Assembly (NCBI GenBank): GCA_024709185.1
Contig: JANJXE010000294.1
Coordinates: forward strand, 1-6,541
Length of the DNA: 6,541 nt
DNA from: Paludibacter sp.
GTDB lineage: Bacteria; Bacteroidota; Bacteroidia; Bacteroidales; Paludibacteraceae
Reading direction: 5' to 3'
Shown: piece by piece, positions 1 to 6,541 of the stretch
Layout of the letters: each line of letters starts with the position of its first letter
How positions within the stretch are numbered: the first letter of the stretch is position 1
The notes under the pieces: generated by a model
What the model was told of the DNA's origin: nothing
Database searches by the model: none
What the model saw: only the letters and a program-made list of their open reading frames with translations
Translations under genes and position numbers: made by a program

Positions 1-974
1 TGAAAGAAGCGTTGCTAGACTTACCTGTAAAAGTATTTGCCGGTGCTGATGCTATTGCTCAGGTCGCTGAACTGGAAATAGTTGATATTGTTTTAACTGC
101 CATGGTCGGTTATTCCGGTTTGAAACCAACCATCCACGCAGTAAAGGCCGGAAAAACCATCGCATTGGCCAATAAGGAAACGCTCGTAGTGGCTGGTGAA
201 CTTATAAACGATCTTTGTAGGCAATACAATGCATCGATTATTCCTGTTGATTCGGAGCATTCAGCTATCTTTCAATGTCTTACCGGTGAAGGTGCTGAAA
301 CCGTAGAGCAACTTATACTTACAGCCTCTGGAGGACCTTTTCGTACACTGAGCCGAGAAGAACTGGAATTTGTAACTCCTCAGCAGGCGCTGAAACATCC
401 GAATTGGGACATGGGGGCCAAAATCACCATCGACTCGGCAAGTATGATGAACAAGGGTTTTGAAGTAATGGAGGCTAAATGGTTGTTTGGAGTGGATGCA
501 TCCCGTATTCAGGTCGTGGTTCATCCTCAATCGATAATACATTCGATGGTGCAGTTCCGCGATGGTTCTATCAAAGCGCAACTTGGACTTCCCGATATGA
601 AATTGCCGATTCAATATGCGTTTACTTACCCCGATCGACTGGTTACTAACTTTCCCCGCCTCGATTTTACCTTGTATCCGCAATTTACGTTTGAACAACC
701 CGATCCCGAAAAATTCCGGAATCTGGCGTATGCCTATTATGCCCTTGATAAAGCAGGAAATATGCCCTGCATCCTGAATGCTGCCAATGAAGTGGTAGTG
801 GCTGCCTTTCTGAAAAGCCAGATCGGCTTCCTGCAAATGAGTGATTGTATTGAAGAGGTAATGGACAGCTGTGCATTCATTCTTCATCCCGGCTACGACG
901 ATTATGTGCTGACGGATACTGAAGCCCGACGCATCGCCGCAGAATTAATTCAAAAAAAACAATTTAAAAAATAA
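1..974 (+). CDS. dxr: 1-deoxy-D-xylulose 5-phosphate reductoisomerase, 5'-truncated by window edge
   Basis: Dxr (IspC) converts 1-deoxy-D-xylulose 5-phosphate to 2-C-methyl-D-erythritol 4-phosphate with NADPH and a divalent metal; it is the committed step of the MEP isoprenoid pathway, in the cytosol. The frame is open to the left edge (first full codon at base 3), so the TTG at 12 is internal and not a start. About 70 N-terminal residues, including the NADPH-binding glycine-rich motif, lie outside. Visible family blocks: AGKTIALANKETLV (bases 147-188), the metal-ligand motif PVDSEH with Asp at 249-251 and Glu at 255-257, SGGPFR, HPNWDMGAKITIDSASMMNKG followed by the third ligand Glu at 462-464, HPQSIIHSMV, and NAANEV near the C-terminal helical domain. 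Catalytic residues seen are intact. The stop overlaps the rseP start (TAATG), so the two are probably translationally coupled. Identification is near certain from the motifs. Confidence 0.97.
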   Translation, partial: KEALLDLPVKVFAGADAIAQVAELEIVDIVLTAMVGYSGLKPTIHAVKAGKTIALANKETLVVAGELINDLCRQYNASIIPVDSEHSAIFQCLTGEGAETVEQLILTASGGPFRTLSREELEFVTPQQALKHPNWDMGAKITIDSASMMNKGFEVMEAKWLFGVDASRIQVVVHPQSIIHSMVQFRDGSIKAQLGLPDMKLPIQYAFTYPDRLVTNFPRLDFTLYPQFTFEQPDPEKFRNLAYAYYALDKAGNMPCILNAANEVVVAAFLKSQIGFLQMSDCIEEVMDSCAFILHPGYDDYVLTDTEARRIAAELIQKKQFKK

Positions 975-2461
975 TGGAGACTTTTTTAATCAGAGCGTTA
1001 CAGCTCATCCTGAGTTTATCAATATTAGTAGTATTGCACGAATTCGGGCATTTTTTCTTTGCCCGCCTTTTTAAAGTAAGGGTCGAGAAATTCTACATGT
1101 TTTTCAATCCGGGTCGCTCGTTGATTCGCGCAAAACGTATCAATGGTAAATGGCAGGTTAAACTTTTTGCCCCCAATGTTCCGGCTAATGAGCGCCAACG
1201 GCTTAACAGTGAGGGTATAGGAATGGTGGATGCCAAGGGCAAACCGGTTATGGAACCTATTCCGCTTGCTGATCTTCCCGAGGGTGACTGGCGCAAGTAT
1301 CCCGACACTACAGAGTGGGGGATAGGCTGGCTTCCACTGGGTGGCTATTGTAAAATTGCCGGTATGATTGATGAATCGATGGATAAAACCCAGATGATGC
1401 AGGAGCCGGAACCCTGGGAATATCGCTCGCGTTCGGTTTGGCACCGTTTGCCTATTATTATCGGTGGCGTAGTAGTGAATTTTATCCTGGCGTTGATTAT
1501 TTATTCAGCCGTTTTATTTACCTGGGGACAGGAATACCTGCCTTTTAAAAATGCGCATTATGGCTTTCAGTTTTCATCCACTATGGTCGAAAGCGGCTTC
1601 CGTCAGGGTGATAAAATTGTGAGCGTAGATGGTGAACCAGTAATTGACCGTGCGGAATTCATTGAGAAAATTCTGATTGATGGTCTTCGTAATGTAACGG
1701 TTGCCCGCGATTCGCAACAAATCGAACTGCGACTTCCGGCCGACTTTGCACAGCGTATTTTAGCTGCTGAAGAGTTGAACCTGATTTCAATCCGATATCC
1801 TTTTGTGATTGATGAAGTACAACCCGGAAGTCCGGCCGAAAAAGCAGGATTGGTGAACGGTGACAGCATTATAGGGATAAATAATAAGCCGATGGCTATT
1901 TTCCAGGACATCACCGAAGAGATTGACAACTACCCTTCTGCTGAAATACAGGTGCAGCTGGTGCGTGATGATTCTGTACTTTCGGTCCCTGTTACCCTGG
2001 ATGAAACTGCACGTTTCGGAGTTTCACTAAAACCCTTGTTTAACTTTTTTCAAACTGAAAAAATTGAATATGGTTTTTTTGAAGCAATTCCTGCTGGTAT
2101 CAATTTGGGTTGGGAAACACTGGTAAGTTACGTGAAACAGTTTAAACTGGTATTTACCAAAGAAGGTTCGAAACAAATCGGTGGTTTTGGTAGTATTGGT
2201 AAAATGTTCCCCCAGGTTTGGGACTGGCAGGTATTCTGGACCATGACTGCACTTCTCTCGATCGTCCTGGCTTTTATGAATTTTCTACCGATACCCGGCC
2301 TGGATGGCGGTCATGTAATGTTTATTATTTACGAAATGATTACAGGCAAAAAACCCGGTGATAAGTTTCTGGAATACGCTCAAACTGCCGGTATGATTTT
2401 ACTTTTTGGCTTGCTGATATTTGCCAATGGAAATGATATTTTTAAGGCTTTTTTCAAATAG
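974..2461 (+). CDS. rseP: RseP-family site-2 intramembrane zinc metalloprotease (M50)
   Basis: Predicted inner-membrane protease that cleaves substrates within the membrane, classically anti-sigma factors after a first periplasmic cut, and signal-peptide remnants. The 495 residues show: TM1 at about 5-30 carrying the zinc motif HEFGH (22-26); the membrane-associated beta-loop motif GGYCKIAGM (123-131); a second TM at about 159-183; two PDZ domains in tandem, about 200-255 (SGFRQGDKIVSVDG) and about 278-340 (PGSPAEKAGLVNGDSI); NFLPIPGLDGGH (436-447), which holds the third zinc ligand Asp444; and a last TM at about 471-486. All catalytic residues are present. The ATG overlaps the dxr stop by one base. 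Oddity: HEFGH and GGY are about 55 residues further apart than in E. coli RseP (as I recall it), giving a long hydrophilic cytosolic loop and explaining the length above the E. coli protein's 450. Physiological substrate in this organism is unknown. Confidence 0.95.
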   Translation: METFLIRALQLILSLSILVVLHEFGHFFFARLFKVRVEKFYMFFNPGRSLIRAKRINGKWQVKLFAPNVPANERQRLNSEGIGMVDAKGKPVMEPIPLADLPEGDWRKYPDTTEWGIGWLPLGGYCKIAGMIDESMDKTQMMQEPEPWEYRSRSVWHRLPIIIGGVVVNFILALIIYSAVLFTWGQEYLPFKNAHYGFQFSSTMVESGFRQGDKIVSVDGEPVIDRAEFIEKILIDGLRNVTVARDSQQIELRLPADFAQRILAAEELNLISIRYPFVIDEVQPGSPAEKAGLVNGDSIIGINNKPMAIFQDITEEIDNYPSAEIQVQLVRDDSVLSVPVTLDETARFGVSLKPLFNFFQTEKIEYGFFEAIPAGINLGWETLVSYVKQFKLVFTKEGSKQIGGFGSIGKMFPQVWDWQVFWTMTALLSIVLAFMNFLPIPGLDGGHVMFIIYEMITGKKPGDKFLEYAQTAGMILLFGLLIFANGNDIFKAFFK

Positions 2462-2514
2462 CAAATGTTAAATCTAAAATTCCATAACAATCAACAGCAA
2501 TTTAAATGTTAATT

Positions 2515-2525
2515 TGTATCTTTGT
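2515..2525 (+). promoter_or_regulatory. Bacteroidetes-type -7 promoter element upstream of the TPR lipoprotein
   Basis: TATCTTTG at 2517-2524 matches the Bacteroidetes housekeeping sigma -7 consensus TAnnTTTG exactly. It sits in the 118-bp AT-rich gap (2462-2579) between rseP and the lipoprotein and would give a 5' leader of roughly 50 nt. I see no good TTG-type -33 element about 20 bp upstream, so this rests on the -7 box and position alone. The gap shows no strong hairpin after rseP, so read-through from dxr-rseP is also possible. The start region (aacgactcttt before ATG) has no Shine-Dalgarno, as is usual in this phylum. Confidence 0.6.
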
Positions 2526-2579
2526 GATGTTTTTGTGAAACTAAATAATAATCAATCAATAATTTAACAACGACTCTTT

Positions 2580-4286
2580 ATGAAAAAACAACTAGTATTT
2601 GCTCTTTCTTTGATGGTAGCTGTACTGTTCAGTTCCTGTAAAAACCTTGGCGACCTTGATCCTTCGCTTTTTACCAGCACTCCTAATCCGCTGGAAACAA
2701 AAGCCGGAAAGGTTAATGCTACCATTACTGGTACTTTCCCCGTGAAGTATTTCCAGAAGAACGCTGTTGTAACCGTTACTCCGGTATTGCGTATGAGCAA
2801 TGGCCAGTCGGTTAAAGGTACTCCCTCTGTATTCCAGGGCGAAAAAGTGGTTGGAAACGACAAAGTTATTTCTTACAAAGCCGGAGGTTCGTATTCAATG
2901 AATGTTTCGTTTGACTATGTTCCTGAAATGGCTGTTTCGGAACTCTATCTTGAATTTGATGTCGTAGCTAAAAAGAAAAGCTACAAACTTACTCCTGTGA
3001 AAGTGGCCGATGGAGTAATTGCTACTTCGGAACTCGCTCAGAAAAAATTCAAAGGTTCAACCGGTGCGGTAATTATTAAAGATCAGTTTGTTCGCGATAT
3101 CATGCAAATGACTGAAGCCGACATTCTTTTCCTAATTCAACAATCGACAGTTCGTGGATCTGAAGTGAAAGGGGAAGATATTAAAGCAATGACTGCCAAA
3201 ATTATTGAAGCACGTGATGCAATGAATAAGTCGGTTGAAAGCCTTCAGATTTCATCCTATGCATCTCCTGATGGAGCTACCGATTTGAATACTCAGCTGG
3301 CCGAGCGTCGTCAGAAAGAAACTGAGCGCTTCCTGAATGCTGAACTGAAAAAAATCAAATCGCCACTCACTGTTGAATCGCGTTTTACTCCCGAAGACTG
3401 GGATGGTTTCCAAAAATTGATGGAAAAATCAAATATTCAGGATAAAGAATTGATTCTGCGCGTTTTATCGATGTACACCGATCCTGAACAACGGGAACGT
3501 GAAATTAAAAATATCTCGGCTGCTTTCAAACAAATCGCCGATGAAATTCTTCCCCAGTTACGTCGTTCGCAGTTGAAACTGTTGGTGAAAGTGACCGGTA
3601 AATCAGATGAAGAGATTGCTGGTCTTGCAAAAACCAATCCATCAGCATTAACTGTTGAAGAACTGCTTTATGCTGCAACACTTACTGAAAAAGCCGATGA
3701 GAAACAGGCAATTCACAAGAAAGTTGCTGAATTGTTCCCCAACGAAATCCGTGCGTATAACAACATGGGTCAGGTATGCTACCAGATGGGAAATATCGAC
3801 AATGCTGAGAAATCGTTTGCCAAAGCACTTGCTATCGATCCACGCAATGCTGATGCTAACTACAACGCCGGACTGGTTGCTTTAGCCAAAGGTGATCATT
3901 CCAAGGCTGAAACCTATTTCGCAAATGCTGCCGGTACCAATGGTAATTTGAAAAATGCATTTGGTACTTACTATTTGGCAACTGGTGATTATGCGAAAGC
4001 CAAATCGTCGATGTTGGGTGTAAATACTAATAATGCCGCGCTGTTGCAGATTTTGAACAAAGAATACAATGCAGCAAAGAACACTCTGGCGTCGGTTGAA
4101 ACTCCGGATGCAATGACTTCTTACCTTGCCGCAGTAGTAGCTGCCCGCACCAACGATAAAGATGGTGTATACAGCAACCTGAAAGCTGCAGTTGCTCAAA
4201 AGAAAGAATGTGCTGCTAAGGCTGCTAAAGATCTGGAATTTGCTAAATACTGGAACGAAAGTGCTTTCAAAGCGATTGTACAATAA
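2580..4286 (+). CDS. Lipoprotein with OmpA-like central segment and C-terminal TPR repeats, function unknown
   Basis: A 568-residue predicted envelope lipoprotein. Residues 1-20 are a lipoprotein signal peptide: MKKQ, a hydrophobic core, lipobox LFSSC with Cys20 as the lipidated residue. The residues after Cys20 (KNLGD) lack the Lys plus acidic cluster of surface-export signals, so a periplasm-facing location is inferred. Residues about 40-145 look beta-rich. At 222-258, ISSYASPDG...N..LAERR resembles the OmpA C-terminal (peptidoglycan-binding-like) fold in its Bacteroidetes form, and PEDWDGFQKLMEKS (271-284) through LPQLRRSQLKLLVK (324-337) resembles the second half seen in Bacteroides OmpA/DUF3868-type proteins. 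TPR units follow at about 391-424 (YNNMGQVCYQMGNIDNAEKSF) and 425-458, with degenerate ones to about 510. The C-terminus (DLEFAKYWNESAFKAI) resembles the end cap of many Bacteroidetes TPR proteins. It is flanked by its own promoter and terminator, so likely monocistronic. The TPRs suggest a protein-binding role; no enzymatic motif is visible. Confidence 0.9.
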   Translation: MKKQLVFALSLMVAVLFSSCKNLGDLDPSLFTSTPNPLETKAGKVNATITGTFPVKYFQKNAVVTVTPVLRMSNGQSVKGTPSVFQGEKVVGNDKVISYKAGGSYSMNVSFDYVPEMAVSELYLEFDVVAKKKSYKLTPVKVADGVIATSELAQKKFKGSTGAVIIKDQFVRDIMQMTEADILFLIQQSTVRGSEVKGEDIKAMTAKIIEARDAMNKSVESLQISSYASPDGATDLNTQLAERRQKETERFLNAELKKIKSPLTVESRFTPEDWDGFQKLMEKSNIQDKELILRVLSMYTDPEQREREIKNISAAFKQIADEILPQLRRSQLKLLVKVTGKSDEEIAGLAKTNPSALTVEELLYAATLTEKADEKQAIHKKVAELFPNEIRAYNNMGQVCYQMGNIDNAEKSFAKALAIDPRNADANYNAGLVALAKGDHSKAETYFANAAGTNGNLKNAFGTYYLATGDYAKAKSSMLGVNTNNAALLQILNKEYNAAKNTLASVETPDAMTSYLAAVVAARTNDKDGVYSNLKAAVAQKKECAAKAAKDLEFAKYWNESAFKAIVQ

Positions 4287-4310
4287 GTAAATCCTGATTA
4301 ATCAATTTAC

Positions 4311-4342
4311 AGCATCCGGCATTGGTTTCAGTGCCGGATGCT
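4311..4342 (+). terminator. Hairpin terminator after the TPR lipoprotein gene
   Basis: AGCATCCGGCA (4311-4321) and TGCCGGATGCT (4332-4342) form a perfect 11-bp stem with a 10-nt loop, starting 24 bp after the lipoprotein stop codon. The 3' side runs into ttgttatctg, a short and interrupted T-tract, so termination is likely but may be incomplete. The orientation and position fit termination of the lipoprotein transcript and isolation of rsfS-ftsH. Confidence 0.85.
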
Positions 4343-4399
4343 TTGTTATCTGACATTCAATAAAAAAACAAAAGATATTTTACACACAGCAGAGATTGA

Positions 4400-4410
4400 T
4401 GTATCTTTGT
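4400..4410 (+). promoter_or_regulatory. Bacteroidetes-type -7 promoter element upstream of rsfS-ftsH
   Basis: TATCTTTG at 4402-4409 matches TAnnTTTG exactly and lies between the upstream terminator and the rsfS start. The expected transcript start is a few bases downstream, giving a leader of about 20-25 nt. A T-run at about 4378-4381 lies at roughly the right distance for a -33 element but is not a clear TTG. Because ftsH begins only 11 bp after rsfS, this promoter probably drives both genes. Confidence 0.65.
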
Positions 4411-4438
4411 CGGGTAAATTTAAACTAATTTTTTTAGC

Positions 4439-4816
4439 GTGAAAAAGAGAATTAAAGACCTTGAAAACGAACAAATTGTTAAGAATATTGTTGAAGGTAT
4501 ACAAGAAAGAAAAGGAAAGGAAATCGTTGTTGTTGACATGAATCGCCTGAAAGAAGCTCCTTGCTCTTATTTTGTAATATGTGAGGGTGATTCAAATGTG
4601 CATGTCAATGCAGTAGCACTTTCGATACAAGACTATGTACAGGACAAAATTCAGGTAAAGCCCTATGCAGCTGATGGTTTCGAAAATGCTGAATGGATAG
4701 CGATGGACTATGGTCAGATAATCGTTCATGTATTTCAGCGTCATGCGCGTCAGTACTACGATATAGAACATTTGTGGGCTGATGCCGATCTGCAAAAAAT
4801 CGAAAATTTAAATTAA
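4439..4816 (+). CDS. rsfS: Ribosomal silencing factor RsfS (YbeB/Iojap family)
   Basis: RsfS binds ribosomal protein uL14 on the large subunit and blocks subunit joining, lowering translation when nutrients are short. The 125-residue length is typical. Family signatures: [17 protein letters not shown] (18-34), [15 protein letters not shown] (42-56), the core [19 protein letters not shown] (73-91), IVHVF (95-99), and [13 protein letters not shown] (104-116). The start is GTG: the frame has a stop at 4421-4423, no ATG, GTG or TTG occurs between that stop and 4439, and the next in-frame ATG (residue 34) would remove the conserved N-terminal helix and first strand. No Shine-Dalgarno is present. 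The gene directly precedes ftsH, a pairing I recall as common in Bacteroidota, and the two are likely co-transcribed. Confidence 0.95.
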   Translation: MKKRIKDLENEQIVKNIVEGIQERKGKEIVVVDMNRLKEAPCSYFVICEGDSNVHVNAVALSIQDYVQDKIQVKPYAADGFENAEWIAMDYGQIIVHVFQRHARQYYDIEHLWADADLQKIENLN

Positions 4817-4827
4817 GTGTATTTTTA

Positions 4828-6541
4828 ATGGAACAGAACAATAACCCTACTCCTGGTAATTCAAATCCTAACACGTCTCCCAAACCCACCGGAAAAAATC
4901 CCAAATTTAATGTTTCCTGGGTATATGGAATCGTTATATCCGTAATGCTGGGATGGTATTTTTTTGGCGACACCAGTGCTGTTAAGACTATCAACTCCTA
5001 TCCCGCCTTCAAGCAATATGTGGAGTCGGGATATATTGAAAGTATAGAGGTGTACGCTGCCAAAAACCAGGTGGAAGCTGTTGTGGAAGATAGTGTTGCT
5101 ACCCTTAAAGAAGTGTTTGGCTCTAATTATAAGGCTTTTGAAAAGGATCGTCGCATACGGGTGAATATTCCCAGTGCCGATAAGTTTGATGAATTTATTG
5201 CTTCCAGTGGAGTTGAAAATGTAGCATATAAGGATGATCGCAATTATTTTGAGATATTTCTGGTAAGCATCCTTCCGTTTTTGTTGTTGATCGGATTCTT
5301 TGTGTTTATGTCGCGTCGTATGTCGGGGCAAATGGGAGGTGGTGGTGCCGGTGGTATATTTAATGTTGGAAAATCGAAGGCCCAGCTCTTTGATAAGGGA
5401 AATACAAACAATAAAATTACATTTAAGGATGTAGCAGGATTGGCAGGTGCGAAACAGGAAATTGAGGAAATTGTAGCCTTCCTGAAAAATCCGGGCAAAT
5501 ATACTGAACTGGGTGGAAAAATTCCGAAGGGTGCACTGCTCGTTGGACCTCCGGGTACAGGTAAGACATTGCTGGCAAAAGCTGTTGCTGGTGAAGCTGA
5601 TGTACCTTTTTTCTCAATGTCGGGTTCCGACTTTGTGGAAATGTTCGTGGGGGTGGGTGCCTCTCGTGTACGTGACTTGTTCCGCCAGGCAAAGGAGAAA
5701 TCTCCATGTATTATTTTTATTGATGAAATTGACGCTGTGGGACGTGCCCGTGGTAAAAATCCGAATATGGGCAGTAACGATGAACGTGAAAATACGTTGA
5801 ATCAGTTGCTAACCGAAATGGATGGTTTTGGATCGAACAGCGGTGTTATTATTCTGGCTGCTACCAACCGTGCCGATATTCTCGATAAAGCATTGTTGCG
5901 TGCCGGTCGTTTCGATCGTCAGATTCACGTTGACCTGCCGGATGTGCACGAACGAAAGCAAATTTTCAACGTTCACCTTCGTCCGATAAAAATTAACGAA
6001 ACGGTCGATGTGAACTTCCTGGCCAAGCAAACACCTGGTTTCTCGGGTGCCGATATCGCCAATGTGTGTAATGAAGCTGCCCTGATTGCAGCCCGTAAAG
6101 GCAAATCATTTGTCGAAAAACAGGATTTTCTGGATGCAGTCGACCGTATTATTGGTGGATTGGAAAAGAAAACGAAAATTATTACTCAATCGGAGAAGAA
6201 GTCGATTGCGTATCACGAAGCGGGACATGCTACCATTAGCTGGATGCTCGAACATGCCAGTCCGTTGGTGAAAGTGACCATTGTACCAAGGGGTGAAGCC
6301 CTGGGTGCAGCCTGGTACCTGCCAGAAGAACGTCAGCTTACGGTACGTGAACATCTACTCGATGAAATGTGTGCTACACTTGGTGGTCGTGCGGCTGAAG
6401 AAGTGTTTTTGCATCAGATATCAACCGGTGCAATCAACGATCTCGAACGGGTAACCAAGCGTGCTTATGCGATGGTGGCATATTTCGGAATGAGTGAACA
6501 ACTTCCGAACCTCAGCTATTATGACTCGACAGGTAATTCTG
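4828..6541 (+). CDS. ftsH: ATP-dependent zinc metalloprotease FtsH, 3'-truncated by window edge
   Basis: FtsH is a hexameric inner-membrane AAA+ protease (M41) that extracts and degrades misassembled membrane proteins and selected cytosolic regulators. 571 codons are visible with no stop or frameshift; roughly 100 C-terminal residues are probably missing. Order: Asn/Pro-rich cytosolic tail (1-28); TM1 about 29-47; periplasmic domain about 48-140; TM2 about 141-161; Gly-rich linker (170-176); Walker A GPPGTGKT (240-247); pore motif FVG (273-275); Walker B IIFIDE (295-300); second region of homology ending RAGRFDRQ, with arginine fingers Arg361 and Arg364; zinc motif HEAGH (463-467); and the third ligand Asp538 in TGAINDLE. 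All catalytic residues seen are intact. The ATG at 4828 lies 11 bp after the rsfS stop with no Shine-Dalgarno. Start choice is supported by the tail preceding TM1; no other ATG lies between the rsfS stop and TM1 in this frame. Confidence 0.98.
   Translation, partial: MEQNNNPTPGNSNPNTSPKPTGKNPKFNVSWVYGIVISVMLGWYFFGDTSAVKTINSYPAFKQYVESGYIESIEVYAAKNQVEAVVEDSVATLKEVFGSNYKAFEKDRRIRVNIPSADKFDEFIASSGVENVAYKDDRNYFEIFLVSILPFLLLIGFFVFMSRRMSGQMGGGGAGGIFNVGKSKAQLFDKGNTNNKITFKDVAGLAGAKQEIEEIVAFLKNPGKYTELGGKIPKGALLVGPPGTGKTLLAKAVAGEADVPFFSMSGSDFVEMFVGVGASRVRDLFRQAKEKSPCIIFIDEIDAVGRARGKNPNMGSNDERENTLNQLLTEMDGFGSNSGVIILAATNRADILDKALLRAGRFDRQIHVDLPDVHERKQIFNVHLRPIKINETVDVNFLAKQTPGFSGADIANVCNEAALIAARKGKSFVEKQDFLDAVDRIIGGLEKKTKIITQSEKKSIAYHEAGHATISWMLEHASPLVKVTIVPRGEALGAAWYLPEERQLTVREHLLDEMCATLGGRAAEEVFLHQISTGAINDLERVTKRAYAMVAYFGMSEQLPNLSYYDSTGNS

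Noticed and set aside
12..14. TTG as a start codon for dxr
   Set aside because: The frame is open to the window's left edge, and the conserved N-terminal NADPH-binding region of Dxr would be missing; the gene is simply cut by the window.
261..887. Open reading frame of 208 codons on the - strand inside dxr
   Set aside because: It lies wholly within the strongly conserved dxr coding sequence on the opposite strand, and its translation is Cys/His-rich with no recognisable family; a shadow of the real gene.
2463..2514. Direct repeat AAATGTTAA at 2463-2471 and 2504-2512 in the gap before the lipoprotein
   Set aside because: Nine AT-rich bases repeated once in an AT-rich intergenic region is within chance, and the copies do not form a recognisable operator.
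2462..2516. Possible terminator after rseP
   Set aside because: No stem of useful length followed by a T-run is visible; the AT-rich sequence gives only weak, short pairings.
3882..4283. Open reading frame of 133 codons on the - strand inside the TPR lipoprotein gene
   Set aside because: Antisense shadow of codon-biased TPR sequence, with no recognisable domain and no promoter-like element supporting it.
4605..5331. Overlapping - strand reading frames across the rsfS-ftsH junction (4605-4994 and 4861-5331)
   Set aside because: They run antisense to the well-supported rsfS and ftsH coding sequences and resemble no family.

Overview
The window looks like ordinary core chromosome of a member of the Bacteroidota, most likely Bacteroidales. 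Four things point there: the protein sequences (Bacteroidota-style RsfS, an FtsH with an Asn/Pro-rich N-terminal tail and an RAGRFDRQ arginine-finger block, a TPR lipoprotein with an OmpA-like segment of Bacteroidetes type), the gene order rsfS-ftsH and dxr-rseP, promoters of the Bacteroidetes TAnnTTTG type, and starts without a Shine-Dalgarno sequence. Genus cannot be fixed from what is visible. All five genes are on the + strand. I see no mobile element, CRISPR array, tRNA or rRNA.

Layout: (1) 1-974, the 3' part of dxr (non-mevalonate isoprenoid pathway), overlapping by one base (TAATG) with (2) 974-2461, rseP, a complete site-2 intramembrane zinc protease with an unusually long cytosolic loop. 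(3) 2462-2579, an AT-rich gap with a TAnnTTTG promoter. (4) 2580-4286, a 568-residue lipoprotein with an OmpA-like central segment and C-terminal TPRs, function unknown, followed by (5) a perfect 11-bp hairpin terminator at 4311-4342. (6) 4402-4409, a second promoter whose core shares an exact 11-mer with the first. (7) 4439-4816, rsfS (ribosomal silencing factor, GTG start), and 11 bp later (8) 4828-6541, ftsH (AAA+ membrane zinc protease), cut by the right window edge.

The genes form three apparent transcription blocks: dxr-rseP, the lipoprotein alone, and rsfS-ftsH. Two membrane-embedded zinc proteases (RseP of family M50 and FtsH of family M41) lie on either side of an uncharacterised envelope lipoprotein, which gives the region a membrane quality-control flavour. 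That is inference from proximity. I found no convincing new multi-gene system. The items most worth a second look are the RseP loop insertion and the composite OmpA-like/TPR lipoprotein.
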